From assembly GCA_016199085.1 (NCBI GenBank), contig JACQHJ010000003.1, forward strand, positions 1-38,675: DNA of 38,675 nt. The letters are read 5' to 3'. A program made the translations under genes and the position numbers. Below, in pieces: positions 17,138 through 26,312 of this stretch (within the stretch, counting starts at the first letter, position 1; each line of letters begins with the position of its first letter). Source of the stretch: Candidatus Levyibacteriota bacterium (GTDB lineage: Bacteria > Patescibacteriota > Microgenomatia > Levybacterales > UBA12049). Below the pieces are notes generated by a model. It was given only the letters and a program-made list of their open reading frames with translations, was not told where the DNA came from and did no database searches.

Positions 17138-18812
17138 AGGCTTTCCTAGAATAGATTATACCAGCAATGAGGGTAATTATGCCAGCAAGAGAAAGAAGAT
17201 TTGCTAAGTTTTCTACGGTTGTCGATTCGTATTTAAGTAAAATTTGAGACTCGCCTTTCGGCACCCTAATTTCAATTCCTTTTTTATTTTCTATGACATT
17301 TACAGATTCCTGATTGACATAACCTTTCCATGCAGGAAAATATGCGAGTGGATAAATTATGCTTTGTTGCCTTTTCGAATTAACATTAAGTTTTATAAGT
17401 TGTGTTTTTTGTTCTTGCGAAATTACTTCCAGATCTTCGTTTTTTATCGAGTCAATATTTGCAATCTCTGAAAATTGTTTAGGCTTTGAAAAGCCCTTTG
17501 GCATGTATTCGCTTGTAATGTTTGAAATATTCCATTTTATGGTTTCAGTATTTGTATAGTCTTTTGCCGTTTTTGTATTGATATATTGCGGGGTAAAGAA
17601 CTTTAGGTTTAAAAACAAAATGATTACTAAAAGAACTAATCCTACTGTTATTAGATAACTTCCTTTTATAAATTTATTTAAAAGCCAAATGAAACTTCCC
17701 GAAATGAAGGAAAGAGAGAAAGTTGTAATTATTAAAAATCTCCAAGGATATTGGAAAAAGGCCATGGGTTTTAGAAGTTCCCAGATAAATTTTGACAAAT
17801 CTAACATTAAAAATATTGAAAAAGCACTAAAGAGGAAAAAGACTAAGATATAGAAAATATTTTCCATATCTTTTTCAAATATTGTCTTTTTTATAAAAAA
17901 TAACACTGCAACTGCAATTAATGAAATTAGGAAAAGCACTATATGGGTCTTTCCTACCATAAATGAGAGTCCGTCAACGCAACCCTTTGCTGATCCACCG
18001 TACCCCCAAAGACTTGACCAAAGCTGGCTAAAGCAGACAAAGTGATCCCTAAAGTCTGCTCCGCCACCAACCTGCGAAATTACATTTGTATAGTTCATTT
18101 CCAAAAGAGCAGGGATGAAATAAAAAGAGGAAAGCAAAAGTCCCAATACAAAAGAGACTAAAATTCTTTTAATGCTTTCTCTTTCTCTAAAAACTGTAAA
18201 AAGAGCAAACATAATCAGAAAAGGAGTTAACATAAAAGCAGTAAGGTTATGGGAAATAATGACTAAGGCAAATGAAATGGAAGTAACAAAAATATATTTA
18301 AAATCTTTTTCCTTAGAAACTTTATATAATCCCCAAAAAACAAGCGGGGCAATGGCGTACGCATAGAATTCAGCTACATCTCCTCTGACATAAATATTAA
18401 GTGCGTTATAAGGGGCAAAAAGATAAAGAAGGCAAGATACAAGTCCTCCTATTTTTCCAAAAAATTGTCTGGCAAAGATAAACATGGAAACTCCAGACAG
18501 CGAAATTGCCAAAATCATCATTAGCTTTGTTGAAACCAAAGCATCTTGAATAAATAAATTTATAAACCCTCCGACGTAATAAGCAAAAGGTGCGTAGAAG
18601 TTAAATATCGGATAACCAAATCCAAATCCCAAATCACTACTCCACCTTACGGGAAACATTCCATCAGTTAACGCCTTTGTCATCTCAAATACCCTTGCAA
18701 CCTGAGTATCATCGTGTATTGGGAAAAAGCCGGATGTAAGTAGCGGTTTAAATGCAAGAAAAGAAATAATTATTATTAAAATGTATGGAATAAATCTTTT
18801 AACTAGATCCAT
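17124..18812 (-). CDS. 'PTPS-related' polytopic membrane protein, GT-C-like
   Basis: The 562-residue protein has the loop FPIHDDTQVARVFEMTKAL, then FPVRWSSDLGFGFGYPIFNF, the signature of the Pfam family named '6-pyruvoyl-tetrahydropterin synthase related'. Despite that name nothing here points to pterin chemistry: the protein is a multi-pass membrane protein with a GT-C-like acidic first loop. Near the C-terminus the segment PLAYFPAWKGYVNQE and RVPKGESQILLKYES repeats the beta module of the YfhO-like proteins in this window, followed by one terminal helix. A glycosyltransferase role is inferred from this and from the operon. It overlaps the next copy by 10 bases. Confidence 0.82.
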   Translation of the reverse strand: MDLVKRFIPYILIIIISFLAFKPLLTSGFFPIHDDTQVARVFEMTKALTDGMFPVRWSSDLGFGFGYPIFNFYAPFAYYVGGFINLFIQDALVSTKLMMILAISLSGVSMFIFARQFFGKIGGLVSCLLYLFAPYNALNIYVRGDVAEFYAYAIAPLVFWGLYKVSKEKDFKYIFVTSISFALVIISHNLTAFMLTPFLIMFALFTVFRERESIKRILVSFVLGLLLSSFYFIPALLEMNYTNVISQVGGGADFRDHFVCFSQLWSSLWGYGGSAKGCVDGLSFMVGKTHIVLFLISLIAVAVLFFIKKTIFEKDMENIFYILVFFLFSAFSIFLMLDLSKFIWELLKPMAFFQYPWRFLIITTFSLSFISGSFIWLLNKFIKGSYLITVGLVLLVIILFLNLKFFTPQYINTKTAKDYTNTETIKWNISNITSEYMPKGFSKPKQFSEIANIDSIKNEDLEVISQEQKTQLIKLNVNSKRQQSIIYPLAYFPAWKGYVNQESVNVIENKKGIEIRVPKGESQILLKYESTTVENLANLLSLAGIITLIAGIIYSRKAYGKV

Positions 18813-20356
18813 ATCCTTCTCTTTCTAAAATAAAAAGTTAATAAAATAAGCATTCCCAGGCTAGCAACGGAAATAATATCACTTAGTATTCTAACATTAG
18901 TTTCTCCAAATATTACCAATACGCTGTTTTTGCCTTCATTTAAATTTAGGTTTATAAGTCCGTCTTTTAAATAATCAATATTTACTCTTTGTCCGTTAAC
19001 ATATGCGCTCCAGCCGGGAAAATAAACTGTATTAACTCTTATAATTTTTGGGGAATTTAAATCCACTTCAAAACCTGTTTTGTTGGGCGTATTGGATATT
19101 AAATTTATCGGCTCAATCCCTGTTGTATTCTCCACCTTTGCTTTATACATTTGGGCTGGAATATTTTTCACCCATTTAGGCATATACTCATTTTTAACAG
19201 TAGTCGTATCTTGGTTTGTTGAATAAAAAGTATCCGGATAGTTTTGAGACTGATAAACTTTTGCAAACGGCAGGGAGAAATAATACGTAAGTCCCAAAAG
19301 CAATACTGCTACTACCACTTTTGTTTTTTTATCTAAAACGGAGGTGACTGCGGCGGCTTGGAATGAAATTGAAATTAGCGTTAAAGACAGGAAGCGGAAG
19401 GGAAACTGAATAAATGTCACAGGGAGCATATTCCACAAAGCTGCGCTAAAAGGTGTGGCAAAGAAAATTGATACAAGAGAAACAATTAACATAACAATTG
19501 TCAAACGGTGTTTTGTAATATTTAATTTTTTTGTAAAAATAAAAAGAATTGTTAATAAGATGACCAGAATTGATACCACGCCTACCAATTTTTCATTTGC
19601 AAAATACGAGCTGTATTCGGAAATCTTTGTCTGGGTAAAAACTGTATATTGCAGATCAAACACTGCAGGAATCCAAAAGAAGGAAGACATGGCAAACCCA
19701 AAACCCAAAATACCAAGATTTTTATAGATTAAGTTCTTTCTTTTACTTGATACATAAATATTCAAACCCATATAGATAACAATTAATCCAAGGAATAAAA
19801 CTGCAAGGCTATTGTGAGACAAAATCAGAAGTGATATTCCGATGCTTGAAAGAAACAGGCTTCCCTTTTCTATCTGCCACAAAACAAATGGTAAGACCGA
19901 CAATGAAAGTGCTTCGCCGACCGACCCCCTTTTATAGACATCGAGTAAGTGATAGGGTAAGTAGACATATATTAAACTTCCTACAAAAGAAGAAAGATTG
20001 TCAAAAAATTTCCTAAGCCAAAGAAAAGTAAAAAGAGAAGAAAAAACCAGACTTAACGCCAATACCGCCTTAATGCTTTCTACAAAACTTAGTCCCAAAA
20101 TATGCAAAGGTGTTGCAAAATACATAAACAAAGGATACAAAAAGTCGGCAACGGGATACCCGTATCCGTTATTTAATCTCATCAAAAACCTAACCGGCAG
20201 CTGACCATCTCTTAAGGATTCATAAAAGGCAGAAAATCTTATAACCATCCAGTTACCGTCATCGGTAAGAGGAAATCCGGATTGAAGAAGACCAATAACC
20301 GAAGGGATTGACAGTAAAATTAGTAATAGAGCAATAAATTTAAAATTTCTTATCAT
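18803..20356 (-). CDS. 'PTPS-related' polytopic membrane protein, GT-C-like; first gene of the long leftward operon
   Basis: This is a 517-residue paralog of the next gene. The outer loop carries FPLTDDGNWMVIRFSAFYE and LPVRFLMRLNNGYGYPVADF. Near the C-terminus lie VYFPGWSAYVNGQRV and LNEGKNSVLVIFGE, then a final helix and a basic tail (FRKRRIWI). Acidic residues in the first loop and the shared C-terminal module suggest the same reaction type with a different substrate. The ATG at 20356 follows a leader of about 30 bases with a small hairpin and an AAGG that could serve as a weak ribosome binding site. The promoter is at 20394-20422. Confidence 0.82.
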   Translation of the reverse strand: MIRNFKFIALLLILLSIPSVIGLLQSGFPLTDDGNWMVIRFSAFYESLRDGQLPVRFLMRLNNGYGYPVADFLYPLFMYFATPLHILGLSFVESIKAVLALSLVFSSLFTFLWLRKFFDNLSSFVGSLIYVYLPYHLLDVYKRGSVGEALSLSVLPFVLWQIEKGSLFLSSIGISLLILSHNSLAVLFLGLIVIYMGLNIYVSSKRKNLIYKNLGILGFGFAMSSFFWIPAVFDLQYTVFTQTKISEYSSYFANEKLVGVVSILVILLTILFIFTKKLNITKHRLTIVMLIVSLVSIFFATPFSAALWNMLPVTFIQFPFRFLSLTLISISFQAAAVTSVLDKKTKVVVAVLLLGLTYYFSLPFAKVYQSQNYPDTFYSTNQDTTTVKNEYMPKWVKNIPAQMYKAKVENTTGIEPINLISNTPNKTGFEVDLNSPKIIRVNTVYFPGWSAYVNGQRVNIDYLKDGLINLNLNEGKNSVLVIFGETNVRILSDIISVASLGMLILLTFYFRKRRIWI

Positions 20357-20364
20357 TTCTTACC

Positions 20365-20380
20365 TTGTGTTTTGACACAA
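20365..20380 (-). other. Hairpin in the 5' leader of the leftward glycan operon
   Basis: TTGTGT and ACACAA form a perfect 6-base stem around a 4-base loop. On the leftward mRNA the hairpin is followed by GG, six bases and the ATG, so the AA of a possible AAGG ribosome binding site lies in the stem. A role in limiting initiation is possible; chance occurrence is also possible. Confidence 0.35.
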
Positions 20381-20393
20381 AAGCTTTAGTTCA

Positions 20394-20422
20394 AGTTTAC
20401 ATTAAGAAATTAAACATATCAA
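20394..20422 (-). promoter_or_regulatory. Sigma-70-type promoter of the leftward glycan operon
   Basis: The leftward strand reads TTGATA (20422-20417), a 17-base spacer and TAAACT (20399-20394). Transcription should start near 20387, giving a leader of about 30 bases. This promoter probably drives the train from 20356 leftward at least to the DUF5652 gene. Confidence 0.6.
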
Positions 20423-20533
20423 TTTTTTAGTTTTTTTAAGTATTAAATAGTAAACCTAAATTTGTAAGACAGCAGGCCAATTAGTACTTTATTTTGGGGA
20501 AAATTTCATATACTATTACATATAGCCGTAACC
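20423..20533 (+). promoter_or_regulatory. Divergent spacer with the rightward promoter of the GT39-YfhO-GT39 trio
   Basis: The spacer is AT-rich and holds no gene. Candidate -10 boxes for the rightward gene are TATACT (20509-20514) and TATAGC (20521-20526), the latter 7 bases from the ATG. No convincing -35 is visible. No Shine-Dalgarno sequence precedes the start at 20534. The exact start site cannot be fixed by eye. Confidence 0.35.
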
Positions 20534-22222
20534 ATGAAGTTATTTCTTCTTATTCGAGAAAATATAGTTCTTATTGCTATATTTGCTCTTGCGCTTTTTC
20601 TTAGAACATATCAGCTAGCTGATTTCCCGGTCGGCCTTCATGGCGACGAAGCAAGTATAGGCTATAACGCATATTCAATTCTAAAAACTGGTCTTGATCA
20701 AGACGGAAAACGGTCTTTGGCAATTGATCAATTTGGGGACTTCCGCCCTGCCGGATACCATTATATAGACGTTCCATTCGTAGCTCTTTTAGGCTTAAAT
20801 GAAACCGCGGTAAGGCTACCTGGAGCCCTATTTGGATCATTAAATGTAATTTTGATTTATTTATTAATAAATAGACTTTTTAAAAAAAGAAACATGGCGC
20901 TACTTGGAGCGGGACTTTTAGCAATTCTTCCTTGGGATATTAATATTTCAAGAGCTACGTCTGAAGGTATAATTGCCTCTTTTTTTGTTACTTTAGGTAT
21001 ACTGCTATTTATAACTTCGCTTGAGAAAAAAAACCGAGTACATCTCTTTTTTGCATTAAGCGCTGTATCTTTTTTAACTAGCTTTCTTTTTTATCACGCT
21101 GCAAGATATTTTACCGTTTTATTTGTTCCCTTCCTTACCTTACATACCTACCTGACTGATAAGAAAAGGTTGTTACTTTCTTTTATAGTTTTAGTAGCGG
21201 TGGGTCTGGGAATTTTCTTTTTTCTAAGTATCGGTAAAGGTACGGGCAGAGTCTCTGAAGTAAGCCTTCTTTCAATACCCGGAGGAACAGTCCACTTAAA
21301 ACAGGCTATGGATGAAGAGGGAACCGCAAATCCCCTGATCACAAGATTTTATAGCAATAAACTTATCTATTATGGACGATTCTTCGTTACTTTTTATTCA
21401 CAGCATCTATCGGGAGATTTTTTGTTTGTTAACAACGGAAGCCCGATTAGATATTGGGTTCCTTTTACGGGAAACCTCTATTTGATACAAGCTCCGTTTC
21501 TACTCTTAGGTCTGGCATTTTTATTAACAGAGGGTCTAAAGTCTAAAAAGTATCATTATTTAATTCCTGTTGCCTGGCTTTTAATAGCACCTATTCCTGC
21601 AGGATTAACCTGGGAGGATCTTCCAAATATTCAAAGGTCAAGCCTTATGATTATTCCCCTAGTCATTATTACCGTTTTCGGATTTGTCGAGCTTCTTTCG
21701 CTTTTAAAAAACAGGTTGAAAATTTTGGTTATCGTGATAGTAATACTTTCTCTTGCCCATGGATTTTTGTACTTTTACCACAATTATTTCTGGCGTCTTA
21801 GAATCCATGAACCATGGCATAGAGGATACGCAACAAAGGAATTGGTATTCAATATTGAAAACATAGGAAAAGAAAATCCTAAGGCAAAGTTTATTATGAC
21901 GACTCAAAATTATAATAACTTTATCTTTTACCTTTTTTTCACCAAATTCGACCCCAAAACTTTCCAAAACTTAGGATCTCCAAAAGAAGAAAATAACTTA
22001 AAGTTTGCAAATCTCACCTACATAAACGATGACTGCCCGATAAGGGGAAGCTCGGATATAAACGCTACCGTTGAGCCAAATATCTATTATGTAGGAAAAC
22101 CGGAGTGTCCACTTCCAAAAAATGCTGAAATTGTAAATGTTATAAGAAGAAGCGATGGTCTTCCGGCATTTCATATTGTAAAGCTAAACGATCCGATACT
22201 TGATACAAATTCTAATAAATGA
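20534..22222 (+). CDS. GT39/ArnT-like membrane glycosyltransferase
   Basis: The 562-residue protein begins with one helix, then LHGDEASIGYNAYSILKTG with D38-E39, QFGDFRPAGYHYID (D69) and AVRLPGALFG, the same pattern as the paralogs at 645 and 24569. About ten further helices follow, then an extracytoplasmic C-terminal region with several cysteines (for example DDCPIRG and KPECPLPK) that the paralogs lack and that could form a disulfide. Donors in the family are polyprenyl-phosphate sugars. It is the first gene of a rightward trio and overlaps the next gene by ATGA. Confidence 0.87.
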   Translation: MKLFLLIRENIVLIAIFALALFLRTYQLADFPVGLHGDEASIGYNAYSILKTGLDQDGKRSLAIDQFGDFRPAGYHYIDVPFVALLGLNETAVRLPGALFGSLNVILIYLLINRLFKKRNMALLGAGLLAILPWDINISRATSEGIIASFFVTLGILLFITSLEKKNRVHLFFALSAVSFLTSFLFYHAARYFTVLFVPFLTLHTYLTDKKRLLLSFIVLVAVGLGIFFFLSIGKGTGRVSEVSLLSIPGGTVHLKQAMDEEGTANPLITRFYSNKLIYYGRFFVTFYSQHLSGDFLFVNNGSPIRYWVPFTGNLYLIQAPFLLLGLAFLLTEGLKSKKYHYLIPVAWLLIAPIPAGLTWEDLPNIQRSSLMIIPLVIITVFGFVELLSLLKNRLKILVIVIVILSLAHGFLYFYHNYFWRLRIHEPWHRGYATKELVFNIENIGKENPKAKFIMTTQNYNNFIFYLFFTKFDPKTFQNLGSPKEENNLKFANLTYINDDCPIRGSSDINATVEPNIYYVGKPECPLPKNAEIVNVIRRSDGLPAFHIVKLNDPILDTNSNK

Positions 22223-24576
22223 AAATAAAATATCTTCTCTCTCCTCTTTTGTTATTTGTCGCAGTAACCGTCCTCTTTTTTTATAAGTTTTTCTTTTTGG
22301 GCTTAATTCCCATGCCGGCAGATCTCTTAATTTCGGAAAATAACCCCTGGAAAGAATATTCATATCTTGGATATTTACCCGGAACATATCCTTCTAAGTT
22401 TCAGTACGGAGATGTTACGCATCAAATATATCCATGGAAAACGTTTGCTATAGAATCGTTAAAGCAAGGACAAATTCCTCTTTGGAATCCGTATAGCTTT
22501 TCGGGCCACCCATTCCTTGCGGATATTCAGGCTGGAGTATTCCAACCCCTAAACCTTCTATATTTCATATTCTCCCAAGCCCAAGCTTGGGCAATAAGCA
22601 TTGTCTTTCAACCGCTTTTGGCACTAATCGGCACCTATCTTTATACAAGAAAAATTGGACTGAAAAAAACCGCAGCAATCTTTTCTTCGGTTTCTTTTAG
22701 CTTTTGCCTTTTTATGAGCACTTTTCTTGAGTACAATACGATCGGGCATATACTTTCTTACCTTCCCATAACTTTGTACAGTATCGAACTATTGACAAAG
22801 AGAGTAAATATTTTAGGAATTTTACTGTTTGCCTTATCGATTTCCCTAACTATCTTTGCGGGCCACATACAACTAGCCGGATTTAACCTGATTTTTATTT
22901 TTCTTTATATCCTTTTCAAGCTTAAAGACTCCAAAGAGAAGGTAAAAAGAGCAATTCTTTTTTTAATTCTTTTAGTCTTTTCTGTTGGAATAACAGCGCT
23001 TCAGCTTTTACCAACAATTGAGTTAATTGGGCTTTCGGCAAGAATACCCCAAAATTACACGTTTTTGATTGAGAAACTCTTAATCCAGCCTTTCCAGGTA
23101 ATAGTGTTTCTCTCCCCAGATTTCTTCGGAAATCCCGTAACAAAAAACTATATGGTTTTAGACTCATATCCCGGAAACTCTCTGTATATCGGCATTGCAC
23201 CGTTAATACTGGCTGTCACTTCCATATTATATTTTAAGAAAAACAAGTTTATATCTTTTTTTACAGTTTCATCGTTTGTTCTTCTGCTTTTGTTTTTCCG
23301 CACCCCTTTGTCTGAGTTGTTTTATAAATTGAATATTCCTTTTTTCTCCACCGGCTCTCCCACAAATGCGATTTATCTTTTAAGTTTTTCACTTTCCGTT
23401 CTTGCAGGGTTTGGAATTGAAAGGCTGGAAACTAAAAATCTTAAAAGAATTTTACTTGTTTCTTTGCTGTTTTTTGTATTTATCCTCATAAATATGTTCC
23501 TGCTTAAAGATATTTCATATCTAAGAAACGCTTTGCTGTCGTTATCCTTACTTTTTGTTATCACAATCGTTTTTCTATCTGGTTTTCTAAAACGTTTTAA
23601 AGGCAAATTTCTAGCGCCTTTGCTTATCATAATTACGGTTTTTGATCTTTTCTTTTTCTTCCAAAAATTCAACCCCTTTGTTGCCAAAAATTTAATTTTT
23701 CCAGAGACTAAAATATTTAGCTATATCCAAAAAAACATTGGTATTAATAGGCTCTGGGGATACCCATCAGCAAGCATAGAACCCAACTTTACTACACAGT
23801 TTAAAATACAATCTCCTGAGGGCACAGATCCCTTATATCCCAAATGGTACGGAGAATTCATACAAAGTGCGGATACAGGAAAAATAGGACGAGGATTTAC
23901 CAACCAGACAAGGTCTGACGCAATTATCTCTCCACGTTTAAATATAGACCTTTCGGAAAATACAACCAGATCAAGACTTTTGGAAATGCTTGGAACAAGA
24001 TTTATTTTAGATAAACAAAAAAGCGGTACTTCATTAAAAGATTTTCCGCTCGACAGATATTCGATTTCGTATGAAGATGACATCTGGAGAATATTTGAAG
24101 ATAAAAAAACAGCAGACAGAGCTTTTTTTGCCGAGAAGGTTAGTTTTTACTCAGGTAAAGACGACTTTGAGAAGAAATTCTTTGACCCCAGGTTTAATCC
24201 TACTAATGAAATCCTTTTGGAAAGTGGCTCCATCTCTAAGGATCTTGTTGTCGGGATAGGAAAACCCTCAGTCCTAAAACTTATAAACTATTCGCCAAAT
24301 AAAGTGACTTTCAATACTGAAAGTACAAATAAGCAAATACTTTTCTTATCTGATACGTATTATCCCGGATGGCAGGCAGATATCGATGGAGTAAAAACAG
24401 ATATTGTCAAAGCAAATTATGCCTTTAGGGCAATTGCCGTTCCCAAAGGTTCACATACAGTAAGCTTTACATATCTTCCTTTCTCTTTTACGTCTGGTCT
24501 TTTTGTCTCCCTGGCTTCATTGGCAGCGGTATTTATTTTATGTATACTAAGTTTAAAGAAGAAATATCTTGAGTAA
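22219..24576 (+). CDS. YfhO-family membrane glycosyltransferase-like protein
   Basis: The 785-residue protein carries DVTHQIYPWK and IPLWNPYSFSGHPFLADIQ in the first outer loop, about a dozen helices, then an extracytoplasmic part ending with SDTYYPGWQADIDGV and VPKGSHTVSFTYLP, and a final helix with a lysine-rich tail. It matches the YfhO-like genes at 6440 and 10057 along the whole length. Its position between two GT39 genes with overlapping ends suggests the three products act together on one acceptor or in one pathway. Confidence 0.88.
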   Translation: MKIKYLLSPLLLFVAVTVLFFYKFFFLGLIPMPADLLISENNPWKEYSYLGYLPGTYPSKFQYGDVTHQIYPWKTFAIESLKQGQIPLWNPYSFSGHPFLADIQAGVFQPLNLLYFIFSQAQAWAISIVFQPLLALIGTYLYTRKIGLKKTAAIFSSVSFSFCLFMSTFLEYNTIGHILSYLPITLYSIELLTKRVNILGILLFALSISLTIFAGHIQLAGFNLIFIFLYILFKLKDSKEKVKRAILFLILLVFSVGITALQLLPTIELIGLSARIPQNYTFLIEKLLIQPFQVIVFLSPDFFGNPVTKNYMVLDSYPGNSLYIGIAPLILAVTSILYFKKNKFISFFTVSSFVLLLLFFRTPLSELFYKLNIPFFSTGSPTNAIYLLSFSLSVLAGFGIERLETKNLKRILLVSLLFFVFILINMFLLKDISYLRNALLSLSLLFVITIVFLSGFLKRFKGKFLAPLLIIITVFDLFFFFQKFNPFVAKNLIFPETKIFSYIQKNIGINRLWGYPSASIEPNFTTQFKIQSPEGTDPLYPKWYGEFIQSADTGKIGRGFTNQTRSDAIISPRLNIDLSENTTRSRLLEMLGTRFILDKQKSGTSLKDFPLDRYSISYEDDIWRIFEDKKTADRAFFAEKVSFYSGKDDFEKKFFDPRFNPTNEILLESGSISKDLVVGIGKPSVLKLINYSPNKVTFNTESTNKQILFLSDTYYPGWQADIDGVKTDIVKANYAFRAIAVPKGSHTVSFTYLPFSFTSGLFVSLASLAAVFILCILSLKKKYLE

Positions 24577-26296
24577 AGTGAAGAATTTATATATTGTTTT
24601 TTTTGTTTTAACTTTGGTTCTTGCCTTTGTACTAAGGTTTTATGCTCTTGATAAAGTTCCCCCTGGTTTATATCAGGATGAAACTGCAATCGGTTATAAC
24701 GCCTATTCTATACTTAAAACCGGGAAAGACGAATACGGCAAAAGCTTCCCTTTATACTTTAAATCATTTGGAGACTATAAACTTCCGGTTTATATTTATG
24801 CGACAGTCCCTTCGATTTCAGTCTTTGGGCTTACGCCTTTTGCCGTTAGGCTTCCTTCAGCTCTCTTTGGATTTTTAACAGTGCCTGTCTTTGCTTTATT
24901 TATTTATCAGCTGACAAAAAACAAAAACCTTTCGCTTTTGTCGACAGTTTTACTTGCCGTAACACCCTGGCATTTGCATTACAACAGAGCTACTTTTGAA
25001 GTCAGTATTTCTCTTTTTCTTTTTACCCTAGGTGCATATCTTATTCATAAAGCGCTAAATATGGAAAAAGCCAGGGGGTTATTTTTCCTTGGAACGATAT
25101 CATTTGTTTTAGGATTATATACTTATAATTTAACAAGGCTTCTTGCTCCCATTTTATTTATTTTAATTCTTTTGATTTTTAGAAGAAAAATAAAGGCAGT
25201 TGGTAAAGCTGAGTTAATTTTGACTTTTGTAACTGCGGTAATTACGCTTATTCCCTTTTTAATAACGTTTCTTTCAGGCGGAGGGGCTTTGTCTGCAGCG
25301 GGAACGCTTATTAATTCAAGCGCCGTTGTCCAGGCTCCACTTCTTGAATTCAGATCATATCTTGTAAGTTCGGGCTTTTTTCTGCCCGGACTATTGTTTA
25401 ACAAATTATTATTAACCCTCTGGCAATATCTAAGCAATGTCTTTTCCTATTTTTCCGTAGATTTCTTTTTTATTTCAGGCTCTCCACACGGCAATCATGG
25501 AATAGGAAATGTCGGCCTCTTTTATCTTTTTGAGCTTCCGTTTTTGATCTTAGGACTTATCGGCGTATTTAGAAGAAAACTTGAATGGGGATATTTTTTG
25601 ATTCTCTGGGCAGTTTCCACTATAGCCGTTGCGTCTTTAACACGGGAGGTTCCGCACGCAACACGAAGCTTCTTTTTAATTGTTCCTCTAACCGCTTTTA
25701 TAGCTCTTGGCATTTTAGAATTTTATGCGTTTGTTAAAAATAAAAATAAGCTTTTGAAATATTTGCTTTTGGGGGTAATTTTACTTGTTTCCTTCTACAA
25801 CGGGCTGTATTACTTTGCTTCTTATTATTTTAGATTCCCAGTTAAATACGCAAAAGCCTGGAGTTCAACCGATTCGCAGTTGTCTACATTTCTAAAAATG
25901 CGTAATAAAACCTATGAGAGGATTATCGTAGATAAAGACTCGGGATTAAAATATACGTCTCTTCTTTTCTATCTTGCCTATCCCCCTCAAAGTTTTCAAA
26001 ACACCGTAGTTAGAAGAAGAGATGATTCAGAAGGATTTAGCGAGGTAAAATCTTTTGGAAACTTTGAATTTAGAGAAGTTGACTGGTTAATTGATTATCA
26101 GTCGCCCAATACTCTTATTATTACAAGAGCGGATAAAGTACCATCTCAAATAACACCCTTAAAATCCTTTTTCTATCCAAAGCGCCCGGTTGTAATATCA
26201 AATGGACAGGCCATTTTACAGTATCCGGTTATAGATTCGTCTTATGTTCTGGTAGAAAGCATAACCCCCGTGGAACAACTTGTGCAAACTAAATAA
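24569..26296 (+). CDS. GT39/ArnT-like membrane glycosyltransferase (TTG start)
   Basis: The 575-residue protein has YQDETAIGYNAYSILKTGKD with D37-E38, SFGDYKLPVYIY (D69) and FAVRLPSALFG, close to the copies at 645 and 20534. The start is TTG at 24569 in a TTGAGTAA overlap, which mirrors the ATGAGTAA and ATGATTAA junctions in the leftward operon. A GTG at 24578 is the alternative. The core has about ten helices and the C-terminal extracytoplasmic region is about 150 residues long. Only 16 bases separate its stop from the stop of the convergent gene, and no terminator hairpin is visible there. Confidence 0.86.
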   Translation: MSKVKNLYIVFFVLTLVLAFVLRFYALDKVPPGLYQDETAIGYNAYSILKTGKDEYGKSFPLYFKSFGDYKLPVYIYATVPSISVFGLTPFAVRLPSALFGFLTVPVFALFIYQLTKNKNLSLLSTVLLAVTPWHLHYNRATFEVSISLFLFTLGAYLIHKALNMEKARGLFFLGTISFVLGLYTYNLTRLLAPILFILILLIFRRKIKAVGKAELILTFVTAVITLIPFLITFLSGGGALSAAGTLINSSAVVQAPLLEFRSYLVSSGFFLPGLLFNKLLLTLWQYLSNVFSYFSVDFFFISGSPHGNHGIGNVGLFYLFELPFLILGLIGVFRRKLEWGYFLILWAVSTIAVASLTREVPHATRSFFLIVPLTAFIALGILEFYAFVKNKNKLLKYLLLGVILLVSFYNGLYYFASYYFRFPVKYAKAWSSTDSQLSTFLKMRNKTYERIIVDKDSGLKYTSLLFYLAYPPQSFQNTVVRRRDDSEGFSEVKSFGNFEFREVDWLIDYQSPNTLIITRADKVPSQITPLKSFFYPKRPVVISNGQAILQYPVIDSSYVLVESITPVEQLVQTK

Positions 26297-26312
26297 AAGT
26301 TTCTTTGAAGAT

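Noticed and set aside
17124-20356. Two genes of the family named '6-pyruvoyl-tetrahydropterin synthase related'
   Set aside because: The name suggests pterin synthesis, but both proteins are polytopic membrane proteins with GT-C-like loops and lie in a glycan operon; no PTPS zinc-histidine motif is visible.
26297-26312. Shared terminator between the convergent GT39 genes
   Set aside because: Only 16 bases separate the stops and no hairpin with T-runs is visible.
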